Made by a program: the position numbers and the translations under genes. Positions 20,669 through 31,239 of a stretch of DNA of 64,000 nucleotides are shown here, one piece after another (the first letter of the stretch is position 1; every line of letters starts with the position of its first letter). Location of the stretch: contig NC_056527.1 of assembly GCF_019175285.1 (NCBI RefSeq), positions 121,262,382 to 121,326,381 of the forward strand. Direction: 5' to 3'. The notes beneath the pieces are model-generated. The model had not been told where the DNA came from, did not search any database, and saw only the letters and a list, made by a program, of their open reading frames with translations. Origin of the DNA: Sceloporus undulatus. Its lineage: Eukaryota > Chordata > Lepidosauria > Squamata > Phrynosomatidae.

Positions 20669-23600
20669 TTAGCAACTCCGAGTGTTGCCACAAAGATAGA
20701 TGCCAAATAGGTGTAGGATCCCCACATTCACACAGCCTTGGCTCAGAAGATGGAGGCTTGCCCCTGTGAAGGGAGTGAGTGGAATCAGCAAATCTGCAAG
20801 AACCCTTCCAAATCAGGCCTTTTATTTATTATTATTATTATTTAATTTATTTATTTATTAACTCTCGGAGGTTAGGGATTTGCACGGACTTCCCCCACCA
20901 GAAAACTTGGAAAGCCACCTCTCATTTCCATTTTCCAAAATGCACCTGGGGTGCATACCCTTCACCTTTTCCAATTTGGCAAGGACAGTCCCCAATTAAC
21001 TCTCTGCTGTACCACTTTTCCAGCTGCTTTTAAAATGTCCTGTTTCTTTCTCCACCTCCTCTCACTTCCTCCTTTGTCCTCAGTTTATTCCAGCTGCTGC
21101 AAATGGAGTTTAAATTGCAAAAGCAATTTGCATTTAGAGCGAAGGGGGCAGAATCTTGCACTTCCTAGGAGAGTCAGGCAAAAGGAAATGGCTGCAGCCT
21201 CTCCCGGCTTCTGTGTTCTTCCTTTTTAATATTTTCCCCCTGCTTGACCACAATCTGATGTTGTTTAGCCACATGTATCCTGGTTTAAACCTGGGGGATA
21301 TATTTCTACAGGGTAGCTGCACCCCAGGAGTGGTATTTGGCAGGTTTAGTCTACTTGGAGAGGCAACGTTTGCCTGGGAAAACTGGGGGGGGTGTTGGGG
21401 TTATGAGAAGGCCCCATTCCACCCGCATTAGTTTAAATATATATACGGTATGTATTTCTGCCCAAAAAAGAAGAACAATTTACCCCCCAACCAACCTTGT
21501 TCCTGGGACGCATAGTAGGTGGGAACCGTCCCACAGAGCTGCTGAATGGCACTTCCAAATTCAGCCACGTCTTGGATGTGGGTCTTGCCAACCAAGAATA
21601 TTGAGTCGTAGGTCGAAGGGGTCCCTTTTCCCAGCTGCATCAGGGTCAAAATGAGAGAGATTGTGGGCAGCAGGGAAGGACAGAAAGAGAGAAGGAGAAA
21701 AGGGGGGAGAAAATATTTACTGGAAGCCATGGGGCTGAAAAGACCCAGCACAACAAAGCTGTTGGACTAGGACTCCAGGAGACCAGGGTTCAAATCCCCA
21801 TTCGGCCAGGGAATCTCATTAGCTTAGCTTGGACGATTCACTCTCTTTTGAAGAAGGCGATGGCAAATCTTCTTGGAAGAAATCTGGCCAAGAAACCCAG
21901 TTATAGAGTTGCCTTAAGGTCATTTTAAATTGGAAACTATTGGGAGACGCATAGCAGCAACATCTAAGACAACATGGGGATGAATAATCCTATTTTTGGT
22001 GGGGTTTTCGGGTTATTCTAGAACATGGCCACATAGCCCGAAAACCCCACAAAAAACTATGAATGCTGGCCATGAAAGCCTTCGACTCCACAATAATCCT
22101 ATTGTTTGCCCCAGCTAGAATGGACCCACTGAATCAGTAGGACATAGCTATGGATTGGCTCACCATTCAACAACTGATTTGCTGGGTCTCCTCTTGCTAG
22201 ATCTATTGTAACCCATAGGATCGAGGCCATGGTGCTGAAGGTCAAGTATGATGAAACATGTGTTCAGTGCTAGCATTTCTGCCTTCACTCTCTCAGTGTG
22301 AAATGTCCAAAGCATGCAAAAAGTACCTTGGGGTACTCTTGTTCCCCAAATCCCCCACTGGTCCTACCTGCGTTGTCATTTGTAATTGTCAAAAAGCTAA
22401 CATTTATATCATGAAAGTCAGAAACCATGCATTCTTCAGCCCAATTCTGCCTCCTTGGCTGCACACCTGGAATCACCTGTGGACCTCGCCTGTATTTATG
22501 GCTTGCTTGTTAGAGCGGTTGTATGGCAGGGCTGGGAGATGTGTGAGATGCAGAAACTGTGGCTGTTGCCTGATTCATGAACAGATATTAAAGCAATGGG
22601 GGGGTTGCCCTCCAAAGTTTTATGCCCCTTACCTTCTCTTTAAAACTGTGGAGAACCTCCAGACTTGGAAAGACCTCTAAATCCAAGGTGGCTACCACAC
22701 AAACTCTGCTTCGAAACAGCCTTGTAGCAAAAAGGCCCTAGGAAACACAACAAAGTCAGCCTTCATCCCTCTAGGTCTGTACAGTTTCCTCTCCAATCTG
22801 TGGGCATTGGAGCATTATGCATTCTTAGATTTTGCCTATCGGTTTACAGTTACCTTCTGATAATCCCAGATTGCATCCCATCCGTTCCATTCACCATAGT
22901 TGTGGATATTGGCGATTCGATGTTCTTGGTTGATATGCACACTCTGGTAGGTCTTGCTATCAAGAGTTCCTTGGTTGTCCATACTGGAAATCTAACAAGA
23001 ACAAAGTAACAACACAACTAAATCCACAATGGATTGAATACTACCAGTTAGGACCAACTGAAGTCCACTCAGTGACAAGTTAACACAGATAAACTCCATT
23101 GATTCAGGAAGTGAAATCTAATTGGGACTAGCAATGGGATGCAGGCCAATAAAATGTAATATTGAAATACGTTTAAACAGATGCTTGTGCCAAAACAACT
23201 AAATAACAAAGAATTTAAAATCACACCAGTGAGAAAATGTACAATAATTTCTGTTTACCTGGGAATGAAGTAACTGCACATCTTCTTTCTGTCCCTAATT
23301 GATTCCCACCTGTCCTCCAGTTCCTTCATCTCAACACCAAGAAAACTAGCTCCACCACCTAAATCTTGGGGTGTCAATTTTTCAACTTTTATAAATCAGA
23401 AGGAAGAATAGCCTTTCCCATCATCCCAACTTTGTCAAGTGGCAACTTACCTTGCTGGCTGAGGAGCAGCCTAGAAAGGCTTCCAGAAACAGAGCCAAAG
23501 TGACCTGAAGGAGAAACCAATTGAGTCCATTAGTCAAAGGACATCTCAGAGACACAAAATACAACCGTCAGAATTTTGTTGGTGTCTTATGCATGCATAG

Positions 23601-24411
23601 GTTCCTCTATGAGCATGGTTGCCTTGTGCATAAGATCCACATGGGTTCAAGGTTGTGGAAATTGGTTTGCACATGCAGAACCCTTGTGCATGTGCAGAAC
23701 ATGCTCATGATGAGATGTGCATGAGATGCACACTGGGTTGTCCATTTGGTTTACACCCAGCACACATTCAGTTGCACAGTGTTACCATTCAACATAAGGG
23801 TTGCATAACATAACCATTGCCTAACTCCGCACGCAGATTTTACTCTACACAGTCCTGAGGTAGGATGCTGGCCAATATCTGCCTCTGATTCCTGATTGTG
23901 TAGAACAGGGGTGGGAATCATTCCTCTTTCCATTGGACTGCAAGGACCATTGGTCCTAACAGTCATGGTGAGGAATGCTGGAAGCTGCAGTCCAACAACA
24001 TCTGGAGAGTCACGATTCCCATGGTGGCAAAACAAAAGTACAGAGGATAAGAAGATGAGCACGCCCTTAGTTTTCCAGGGATGCACATGGGCAACATCTG
24101 CCCAAACATGTAACATGTACCAAACTGTGAGTTTTTTCCCCTTAAGAAAAAATATTGCATAAATCCAGAACTCATGGCCATTCATATAGCTAACACTAGT
24201 ATGTGTCCCTACACACACACACACACACACACATTTACCCTTCTTTCTCCATGCCTTGAGAGTAAAAATTATTTACTGCAGGCTGGGATTAAACATATCC
24301 ATGCTCACAACAGAACCGCATTAGCTGACACCACTCAGAAAGAACGATTATAGTTCATAAAAATATAGTTCTTTGGTTGAATCTAGAACTAGTACTTACA
24401 AAGATCTTCAT
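20669..24411 (-). CDS. GKN1-type gastrokine paralogue, complete, six coding exons
   Basis: Minus-strand exons 24400-24411, 23451-23504, 22854-22991, 22633-22737, 21496-21634 and 20669-20763 join in frame to 180 aa. Signal peptide about 1-20 (MKIF then VTLALFLEAFLGCSSA). Exon 3 ends YGEWNGWDAIWDYQK, the tryptophan-rich GKN1 type. BRICHOS exons carry GLFATRLFRSRVCVV (Cys81) and QQLCGTVPTYY (Cys137). Exon 6 ends ILHLFGIYLCGNTRSC, with a cysteine as the very last residue (Cys180). The usual [KR]M after the exon 4 cysteine is ATL here, and the exon 5 donor (GTTGGT) is weak though GT. It lies between GKN2 and BMP10, where mammals have GKN3 or its pseudogene, so a GKN3 relationship is possible but unproven. 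A secreted stomach protein is expected. Confidence 0.9.
21740..21960 (+). repeat. Sauria SINE
   Basis: GGACTAGGACTCCAGGAGAC, GGGTTCAAATCCCC B box, AATCTGGCCAAGAAACCC; tail degenerate. In intron 4 of the GKN1-type paralogue. Confidence 0.8.
21985..22095. repeat. Foldback repeat, short copy
   Basis: GGTGGGGTTTTCGGGTTATT joined to TAGAACATGGCCACATAGCC and GGCCATGAAAGCCTTCGACT: the outer parts of both arms with the centre missing. Confidence 0.65.
24208..24233. repeat. (CA)n microsatellite
   Basis: About 13 CA units in intron 1 of the GKN1-type paralogue. Confidence 0.9.
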
Positions 24412-24469
24412 TATTTCCACTTGATGATGTTCCCCCCAAAAAACAGAAGAGAGAAATCTGTGACTTTAT

Positions 24470-24484
24470 GTATAAATATATATA
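24470..24484 (-). promoter_or_regulatory. TATA-like region of GKN1-type paralogue
   Basis: TATATATATTTATA on the minus strand about 60-73 bp upstream of the MKIF start codon. Less compact than the TATATAAA of its two sister genes. Confidence 0.6.
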
Positions 24485-24772
24485 GGGTTGCCTATCAGCA
24501 GTTCCAAGGTCCAGAAAGATAGGCAAGATTTGCAGCACTTAAACTGCGCCAGGCGGGCATTTATCCCGGCAAAAAGTTCTTGGCAAATATTTAATGTTTT
24601 GTTTTAGACTCACTTTTAATCGAAGCCTAAATAGAGCTATTCTCAAGTAAGTTTCGTGAAGTGGAATGAAATGCACTATTGTGCACCAATAAAGGGGTTA
24701 AGTTGTGTTAATCAACCAATTGATTGGTTGTGGGCCTTAATCAAATGAAGTCACATTTACACCAGAATAGTT

Positions 24773-24985
24773 TTGGGGTTCATCAACACCATAGAAATAA
24801 TGCAGTTTGGTACCACTGTGGTGTGGCTCCATATTATGGTATCCTGGGATTTGTAGTTTTACACAGTATTTGGCCTTCTCTGCCAAAGTGTGCAAAACTA
24901 CAAATCCCAAGATTTCATAAAATGAAGGCATGGCAACTAAAGTGGTGTCACACCGCATTAATTCTGCAGTGTGGCAGCACTGGTC
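24773..24985. repeat. Palindromic MITE
   Basis: Arms CATAGAAATAATGCAGTTTG with GGGATTTGTAGTTTTACACA and the complements CAAAACTACAAATCCCAAG, GCATTAATTCTGCAGTGTGG. Confidence 0.8.
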
Positions 24986-25032
24986 ATCAGTGCCCCTAAG
25001 TACAGGAAAGTCTTTACAGACTTTATTTAAAA

Positions 25033-25042
25033 NNNNNNNNNN
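25033..25042. other. Assembly gap (10 N)
   Basis: Ten N in a row flanked by A-rich sequence; the true length is unknown. Confidence 0.99.
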
Positions 25043-25394
25043 GGGCAATTTAAAAAAAACAACAGCCCAGTTTGCAATCCCAGGAAGCAAGGTATGAACC
25101 GCAGTTGTTGTAGCCGTTGTTCCAGTATTTCTGTGGCTCATTGTTACAAGCCATTTATCTCTCTGGCCCTTCCCTTTAGCCTAACAAGAGAACACAGCGG
25201 GGATTATGTGTTTTAGAGATAATTTCTAGGCAGGAACAATCGGCTATCGTATCGGTACGATTGCTGGATATTTCAACAGGTGTGCCACAATCTGAACAAG
25301 TTGGAAGAACCCAGAAGAATCCTTAGCCATGGAACGGGAGATTGCAATCCCACCTGGGCGATGAGTAAAATTAAGTGGCAACCGTTTTGCCAGC

Positions 25395-25625
25395 CTCGGT
25401 GGCCTTGTTGTTGTTGATGTGTGCCTTCAAGTCATGTCTGATTTATGGGGACCCCTAAGGCGAACCTATCAGCAAAATTTGTTCAGAGGAGATTTGCCAT
25501 TGCTTTCCAATGAGGCTGAAAGAATGTGACTTGCCCAAAGTCACCCAGTTGGTTCCACGGCCAAACTGGGAATCGAACTCCGGTCACCAGAGTCATAGTT
25601 CAACACTCAAACCACTAAGCCCATC
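25395..25625 (-). repeat. Sauria SINE, near full length
   Basis: TTGTTGTTGATGTGTGCCTT start, GCGAACCTATCAGCAAAATT, GGTTTGCCATTGC-like text, AATCGAACTCCGGTCACCAG and CAACACTCAAACCACTAAGC end. Confidence 0.9.
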
Positions 25626-25904
25626 TTAATCCATCCTGCCCTGGACCAAACCAAGCTGTTGATAATGCCTTGGGTAGCTTTCCACTGCGGAGCGACTGCT
25701 GGTTCCCAGGTGAGATCAACCAACAGGTACTGCCTTGAAAACTAACACAGAAAATAGCCAGAAAGTTCAATATTTGAAGTGTGTTCTTTTCCCATCACAG
25801 CTGAGAAAGGGAGGGAACACAACATGAAGCTAGAAACACTAAAGGGAGTTTCTCCATGCACATTATTTTTCCTTAATGTGAGACGAAGGAAATCAGAATT
25901 CATA

Positions 25905-26045
25905 TACAATGGGACCTTGGTGGGGTTTGATTCCAGGAGCCTTTGTGGAAAACCAAATCCATGGGTGCTCAAGACCCATTAAATACAATGGTTTACCAAA
26001 ACGGTGTCCTTTATATAAAGTGGCAAAATCAAGGATTGCTATTAG

Positions 26046-26103
<58 letters not shown>

Positions 26104-26165
26104 GATTATTTTCAAGCCATGCACAGTTGAATCCATGGATGCGGAGGGGTACTTGACAGTTGGAC
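25905..26165. repeat. Tigger/MER2-like MITE with internal (TG)n(TA)n
   Basis: GGGACCTTGGTGGGGTTTGA, CCTTTATATAAAGTGGCAAA, then a long TG/TA microsatellite (26046-26103), then AATCCATGGATGCGGAGGGG: both ends of the MITE with a microsatellite expanded inside. Confidence 0.75.
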
Positions 26166-26249
26166 AGGAAAAATATAGGAACGTTTCTTGAATTATAGCA
26201 ACAACTGAGACTGAGAAAGAAAGCTCTGAAGGCTTTCCAGGAGCATTTA

Positions 26250-26884
26250 GGACTTTATCACACCAGCCTGTTGTCGCACCACAATCATGCTAGTTTAAGA
26301 ATGGAAGCATGATGTTTAGGCATCCTTTCTTATCACACTTTTCTCCAAGATAGTGTTTTGGCGATCCATGGTTATCTGATCCATCTTCCTTACTGCCAAA
26401 TGCTACCTTCTGGGAACAAGTGATCATGGCTGCCAACCATCACCCAAAACCCGGCTGTTGTGTGAATATGCACACAGCATCCAATTTCAGGAAGGTGTTG
26501 ACCATCACAATTGTTGAGAGTTGGATGGGGAGAGAGGAGCAGAATCACAGCTGCTCACACCAGGTGAGGGAGGGACTGGGGATATGTAATGTATATTTTA
26601 ATGTAAGCCGCCTCAGTTGCGTTGCGCAGAGGGGCGGGGGGATAACAACAACAACGATAATAATATGTCTTTGCTTGAGAAGCAGAACTGCAACAGCAGG
26701 AAGTCATGGAATAACCGATTGAGAGCCTATTGATGGATTTTCCCCATCAACGAAAAGGGGAAGATGGAAAAGGATGGAATGCAAGGCAGAGGCACAACGG
26801 ACACAACATTGTGTGATAAGTACCTTCCAAAGATGCTTTTATCATGCTAAAATCCCACTTTTATAGCCTTGTATGTTAAAGTCT
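26250..26884. repeat. Non-autonomous DNA element (GGACTTTATCACACC family)
   Basis: Begins GGACTTTATCACACCAGCC, contains TTCTTATCACACTTTTCTCC, and ends near CCACTTTTATAGCC...TTAAAGTC. A shorter second copy is 38443-38776. A LINE-type 3' end (26575-26670) sits inside. Superfamily not assigned. Confidence 0.55.
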
Positions 26885-27304
26885 TTAGAACCATAGCATC
26901 CTAGAGCTGGAAGGGGAGCTGGAAGAGCTGCAACTCTAGCCAGAGCATCCCCAGAAAGTAAGATTTGGAAAGAAACTTTTGCTGCTGCTTTCTGATAATG
27001 TTTCAAGAGAATTAATATTGGGGAGCCCCTCTCTGCCCTTCATCCCGACAGATACTCACATTTCTATGTTCCCTTTAAAGAGGTAAAGCTCAGGCCCAGG
27101 ACTTTGTGACTTCAGCACCTGGAGAGACTTCCAAAGTTTTGACCAAACTCTTCTTTGGAAAGACAACACACTTCTATGGATGCTTCAGTCAAGTCTAAAG
27201 TTCTGGCTAGGCACTGTGGGAAGAGGAGAAATGTTGTTACCGTTCTTTCACAATCACAACTGAGTGTATCCCACTAGGGGGCAATAGAGGTATAAAGACA
27301 AACA

Positions 27305-27475
27305 TTTATTGTTGCTGTGTCCCTCCAAGTCATTTTTGATTTATGGCAACACTAAGGTGAACATATCACACCGTTTTCTTTGCAAGTTTCTTCACAGCGG
27401 GTTTGCCATTGTCATCCTCTACGGTTGAGAGAGTAAGACTCACGCAAGGTTACCCAGTGGGTTTTCATGTGCAAG
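27305..27475 (-). repeat. Sauria SINE, partial
   Basis: ATTGTTGCTGTGTCCCTCCA start, CACTAAGGTGAACATATCAC, GGGTTTGCCATTG and GGTTGAGAGAGTAAGACTC. Confidence 0.8.
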
Positions 27476-28104
27476 CATGAAATTTATGTATATTTAGCTA
27501 AGTAGCAGAGGTGCTAAGAGAGTCTGTTAAGGGACTGCAAAGATGCACATTGGGACACCAGCAAGAATACCCAATGCACATCTGGGCTGATGTACACGAT
27601 GTGCGTTTGTATTGGTGCACCTCAATAAATTACACACAGAGGGAGAAAAAAATGGAGAATTGGGTGATGAAATGGCCATAAAACATAAGCAGAACAGCCA
27701 ACGGTTGTTCTATGCAAAGCTCACATATTTGCAAAGACAAATACACAACATTCACAATAACTGATAAGAAGACACTCTTCCTATTTTAACATTTGCAGCA
27801 GGACAAAAAGAAAAGCCGCTTACTAAACAACTCCAATCAGACAGGAAATACCAATGCTTGGAACGTTGCTTTTTTAACGTAATTTCTTACGCAATTCATT
27901 GCAAAGCCAGAATGGGGGGAAAAGAATAATGATTGGTGTTGGGAAATATGGACACAGTTTGTTGCCTTAAAAAAAAAACCCAAATTTTTAGAGGTGTGAT
28001 CCTGCATAGCGCATGCAAAGTGCAACCACTATATATATGCAACTCTGTGCTCTCCATTGCTAACATCATCTCACCCTGGAAGCACCTGCACCTTGCCATT
28101 GATG

Positions 28105-28222
28105 GGAAAAACCCATCAATAATGTCAACCCCCTCTGAACCAACCTTGCCAAGAAAACCCCATGATAGGTTAGCCTTAAGGTCGCCATATGTGGGAAACA
28201 ACTTGAAGGCACACACCAACAA
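28105..28222 (+). repeat. Sauria SINE 3' part
   Basis: CCTTGCCAAGAAAACCCCAT, GGTTAGCCTTAAGGTCGCCA and CTTGAAGGCACACACCAACA. Confidence 0.85.
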
Positions 28223-28304
28223 CACTTACAACATGGTAGGGTATATACACAAGTCCTTTCATTAATGCGATCATGTCAGGAATGGAGGGATGGGTGAAGA
28301 AGTC

Positions 28305-28485
28305 TTAAGCTTTTTGTGGGTTTTTCGGGCTCTGTGGCCATATTCTATTCCTGATGTTTCACCAGCATCTGTGGCTGGTATCTTCTGGTGGAACATCAAA
28401 CACAAACTCTTCTAGAACATGGCTAGATAGCCTGAAAATCCCACAAAAAACTATGGATGCATGCCATGGAAGTCTTCGACTTCAC
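28305..28485. repeat. Foldback repeat (Penelope-like candidate)
   Basis: GTTTTTCGGGCTCTGTGGCC to CTGTGGCTGGTATCTTCTGG, then TTCTAGAACATGGCTAGATA to GTCTTCGACTTCACA. Confidence 0.6.
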
Positions 28486-31149
28486 AAAGTCCTAAGCGCT
28501 AGGATTCAGACCAGAAATACATTTCTCTGCCTGAATAATGCACCACAGGGAAACACACAGGTATCCTGTCCTTCAGTGGCAACCCTGCAGACTCTCATGT
28601 TTGCCCTGGGAATCTTTTGAGGTGTCTGACACCAGCGCATTAGTGTGATGTCCCCAGGGGCATTACTTTGAGAGTGAGTCCAGGGCTCTCTGCCACCCCC
28701 AGGAGATAAGTCCAGGCCTTTCACACCAGAGGCCTGCGGCTGGGCAGGGAGAAAGGTTGTTCCATGTACTCAGCAAGATAAGCTGCTGTCAGCACCTCAA
28801 AGCACACTTGCGCCTGCCAAGCAGGCTTGAGAAAAAGAAGATGGAGTGAGCAAGGAAGGATAAGTCCCCAGTGCATGGCTCCATCCAATGTGCTGATGAC
28901 GATCTACAACATGCAGGGTTAAGACTGTGCCCATTGAGGCATGAAAAAGGAGTAATTCTCATGGGTGCACTCACTTGTTCTTTGGTTAACTCCACTATGG
29001 ATTTCACCAAAGAGCAGCACCCATGTAAGGCTGCATCCACACTGCAGAAACAATCCAGTTTCGCACCACTTTAACTTTAACTGCATTTAAAGCATCCCGC
29101 AAATAAAGCGAAAACTGTGAGTAATTGTGCAAATGATTATCACATGCAATTGCGCAAATAAAGCAATATCAGAAATGCATCGTCGCTGAAATCCTGAAAG
29201 TAAAAAGATGCGCGTTAATGCTTCTTTGTAACCACTTTAATGGCGGGATTTGTGCGACGTCGTGTGAAATCATTTCGCGCAATTATGTGATTTTTCCCCA
29301 GGATATTAATGGGATAAACTCCTGCTCTCCTTCTTGTGATAAAGACCACAGAGCCATGTTTTTCTAGCTGATTTCTATTTGAACGACTAAGTTTTTTGTT
29401 GCATGAGCAGACAGTTCTCCACCACATAAAGGCTGCCATTAACCACCAGATCGGTTTGTTTCGAAGCCAAGCCAAAAAGCCAGCCCTGCCAAGCAAGGCG
29501 CACCTGACAAGCGTCTGAGAAGGAAGAAATGAAAGGGCACCGCCTTGCAAGGAGCACATTCAGAAAATTGCTTCTGGGACTTTTGCCTCTTGAGAGTTCA
29601 TAGAGTTTCCCGCTGGAATTCTCATTAAGGATAAGAATGTCGGTCTTGAAATAGCTCCGCAGGCGAGAGGAATCAAGAAGGAGAAGTCAGAAATTTGCGA
29701 AAAGGATTTGGGGCCATCGCCTTGCTTCTGTCAATGTCATGGGAGACACTCTTTTCTCCTTATCTGACACCCAAAGGAATACCAAACTTGCAATGGAAGA
29801 AGGGGCTGACAAGAGAGAGAATTCCAAAAATGTCCAATGAGAACTGCCCTCCCCTTCGCTGGGCGCAAGAGTCGCCTTGTTCGGTTGCTCCAGAGATCTT
29901 GAATTAATGGCAAAGAGTGTAAGCGCACACCGCCACCAGCTTCACACTAGTTTCATGGGATGCACTAAGCCAGGCGATGCACATGAGCAAAGGTCTCAAT
30001 GCCTCCACTTAGGTGCAAATACGTATTCATTGTTTACCTATTCCAAGCATTTTGTGCCCTGTTCTTCAGCCACAAAGACTCTCAAAGAAGAGCACAAATT
30101 GCAAATTTGATCGTTTGGTCCATTTTGAATCCTCTTGTGGGCAAAAGGCGGGCTATAAACCCTCAAAAAACTCCTCAATTTCTGCTTCTGAATGTGTTTT
30201 CTTAAACAGTGTGATTTGTACAGAAGGGATGTAACACTTCATGAACTTTGTTCCTGCATGCAGTGATGGAAATAGAGATTTTCTCTCAGCTGCAACAAAG
30301 TCCTTGAAAACAGTACAGTTTTCAGGGAATATTCAGTGTTCTGCACAAAGACAAACTTTTTTGTCATAATAAAACAGCATGTCATTTTCTGGGCATAAAA
30401 CATGTTTCCTGCACGTGAAAAACTTATCTTCTTCTCTGAAAACAACATGCCTGTGCAGAAAATGCTATTTCCAACACACATGTGGGTTTTCTAATGCAGA
30501 AAAGGCTCAAATGGCATAGATTCTCATTGCACATTGTGACAGGCAGTTTCCCAAAACCACTTTTTCCCCCATCCATGGATAGGCTATTTTCAAATGGCAT
30601 TTCTGTCTTTATTCTTCAGGTCTTCCAAACCATCACTTCCCCAAGTTTGTCTCTATATGGCCTCCTCCACATTTGCTTGCTTGCTATGAGTATGGCCTGG
30701 GCTAGCAGAAACATAGTAGGACCAACCAAGGTCCACAGGTTTTGAGCGATCCACATGTTCAGTTCAAAATGGGAACAAATTGAACATGCATGGTTTTAAG
30801 AAATGGTCCTTTGAGCCAAAAAGAAGTGGACGAGGGGAGAACAAGTTCTTCCGCAAAAGAAGAGAGAGAGAGAGAAAATGGCCCCGTGTCACAGCATCCC
30901 AATGGAGGAATGTTTACAAAATGCTCATTAAGAGAAAGGCGGACTGTGAGATAGCAACCGAAATCTGGTGAACAGCTTACACTAGAGGAGATAAGAGAGC
31001 GAAAGCGGCCATAGGAGACGCAGAAGCCATGGCCAATTACTGAGACCTAGATGAAGGGGGTGGGGAGGGACAAGAGAAGGGCGGGCGTCCGATCACAAGC
31101 TCCAAGCAAAGACTTTCCAAACTTGTCAACTTGTCTGTGACACACACCG

Positions 31150-31156
31150 TATATAT
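31150..31156 (+). promoter_or_regulatory. TATA-like element of BMP10
   Basis: TATATAT 84 bp upstream of the chosen BMP10 ATG. A GATA-type word, AGATAAG, lies at 30989-30995 and a G-rich run near 31050-31085. Function is inferred from position only. Confidence 0.55.
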
Positions 31157-31239
31157 CCTTCATGCGCGGGGATCAAGTAGTCACTTCAGACGACGCCGGA
31201 GCAAAACCTGGATGCTTGTGGCCATTTCAAAGGAAAGCC

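Larger units (their letters stand above)
24485..31149. other. Gastrokine cluster to BMP10 intergenic region
   Basis: 6.7 kb with no coding exon recognised. Repeats named separately fill 24773-24985, 25395-25625, 25905-26165, 26250-26884, 27305-27475 and 28105-28485. The stretch 28500-31140 is mostly unique to my eye; it has a MITE stub at 29031-29080 and no convincing exon. 30830-30875 is a GA-rich run. Confidence 0.55.

Noticed and set aside
22258-22680. 140-codon plus-strand open frame
   Set aside because: Overlaps exon 4 of the GKN1-type gene on the other strand and matches nothing.
24470-24484. Weak TATA as a sign that the GKN1-type paralogue is a pseudogene
   Set aside because: All six exons are open, in phase and carry the BRICHOS cysteines; one weak donor and a looser TATA box are not enough to call it broken.
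29215-29559. 114-codon minus-strand open frame
   Set aside because: No similarity seen, no start context or splice structure; left as intergenic.
31162-31239. In-frame upstream ATG for BMP10
   Set aside because: It would put 26 residues without family similarity before the signal peptide and lies within a few bases of the TATA-like element, so it is probably at or near the transcription start.
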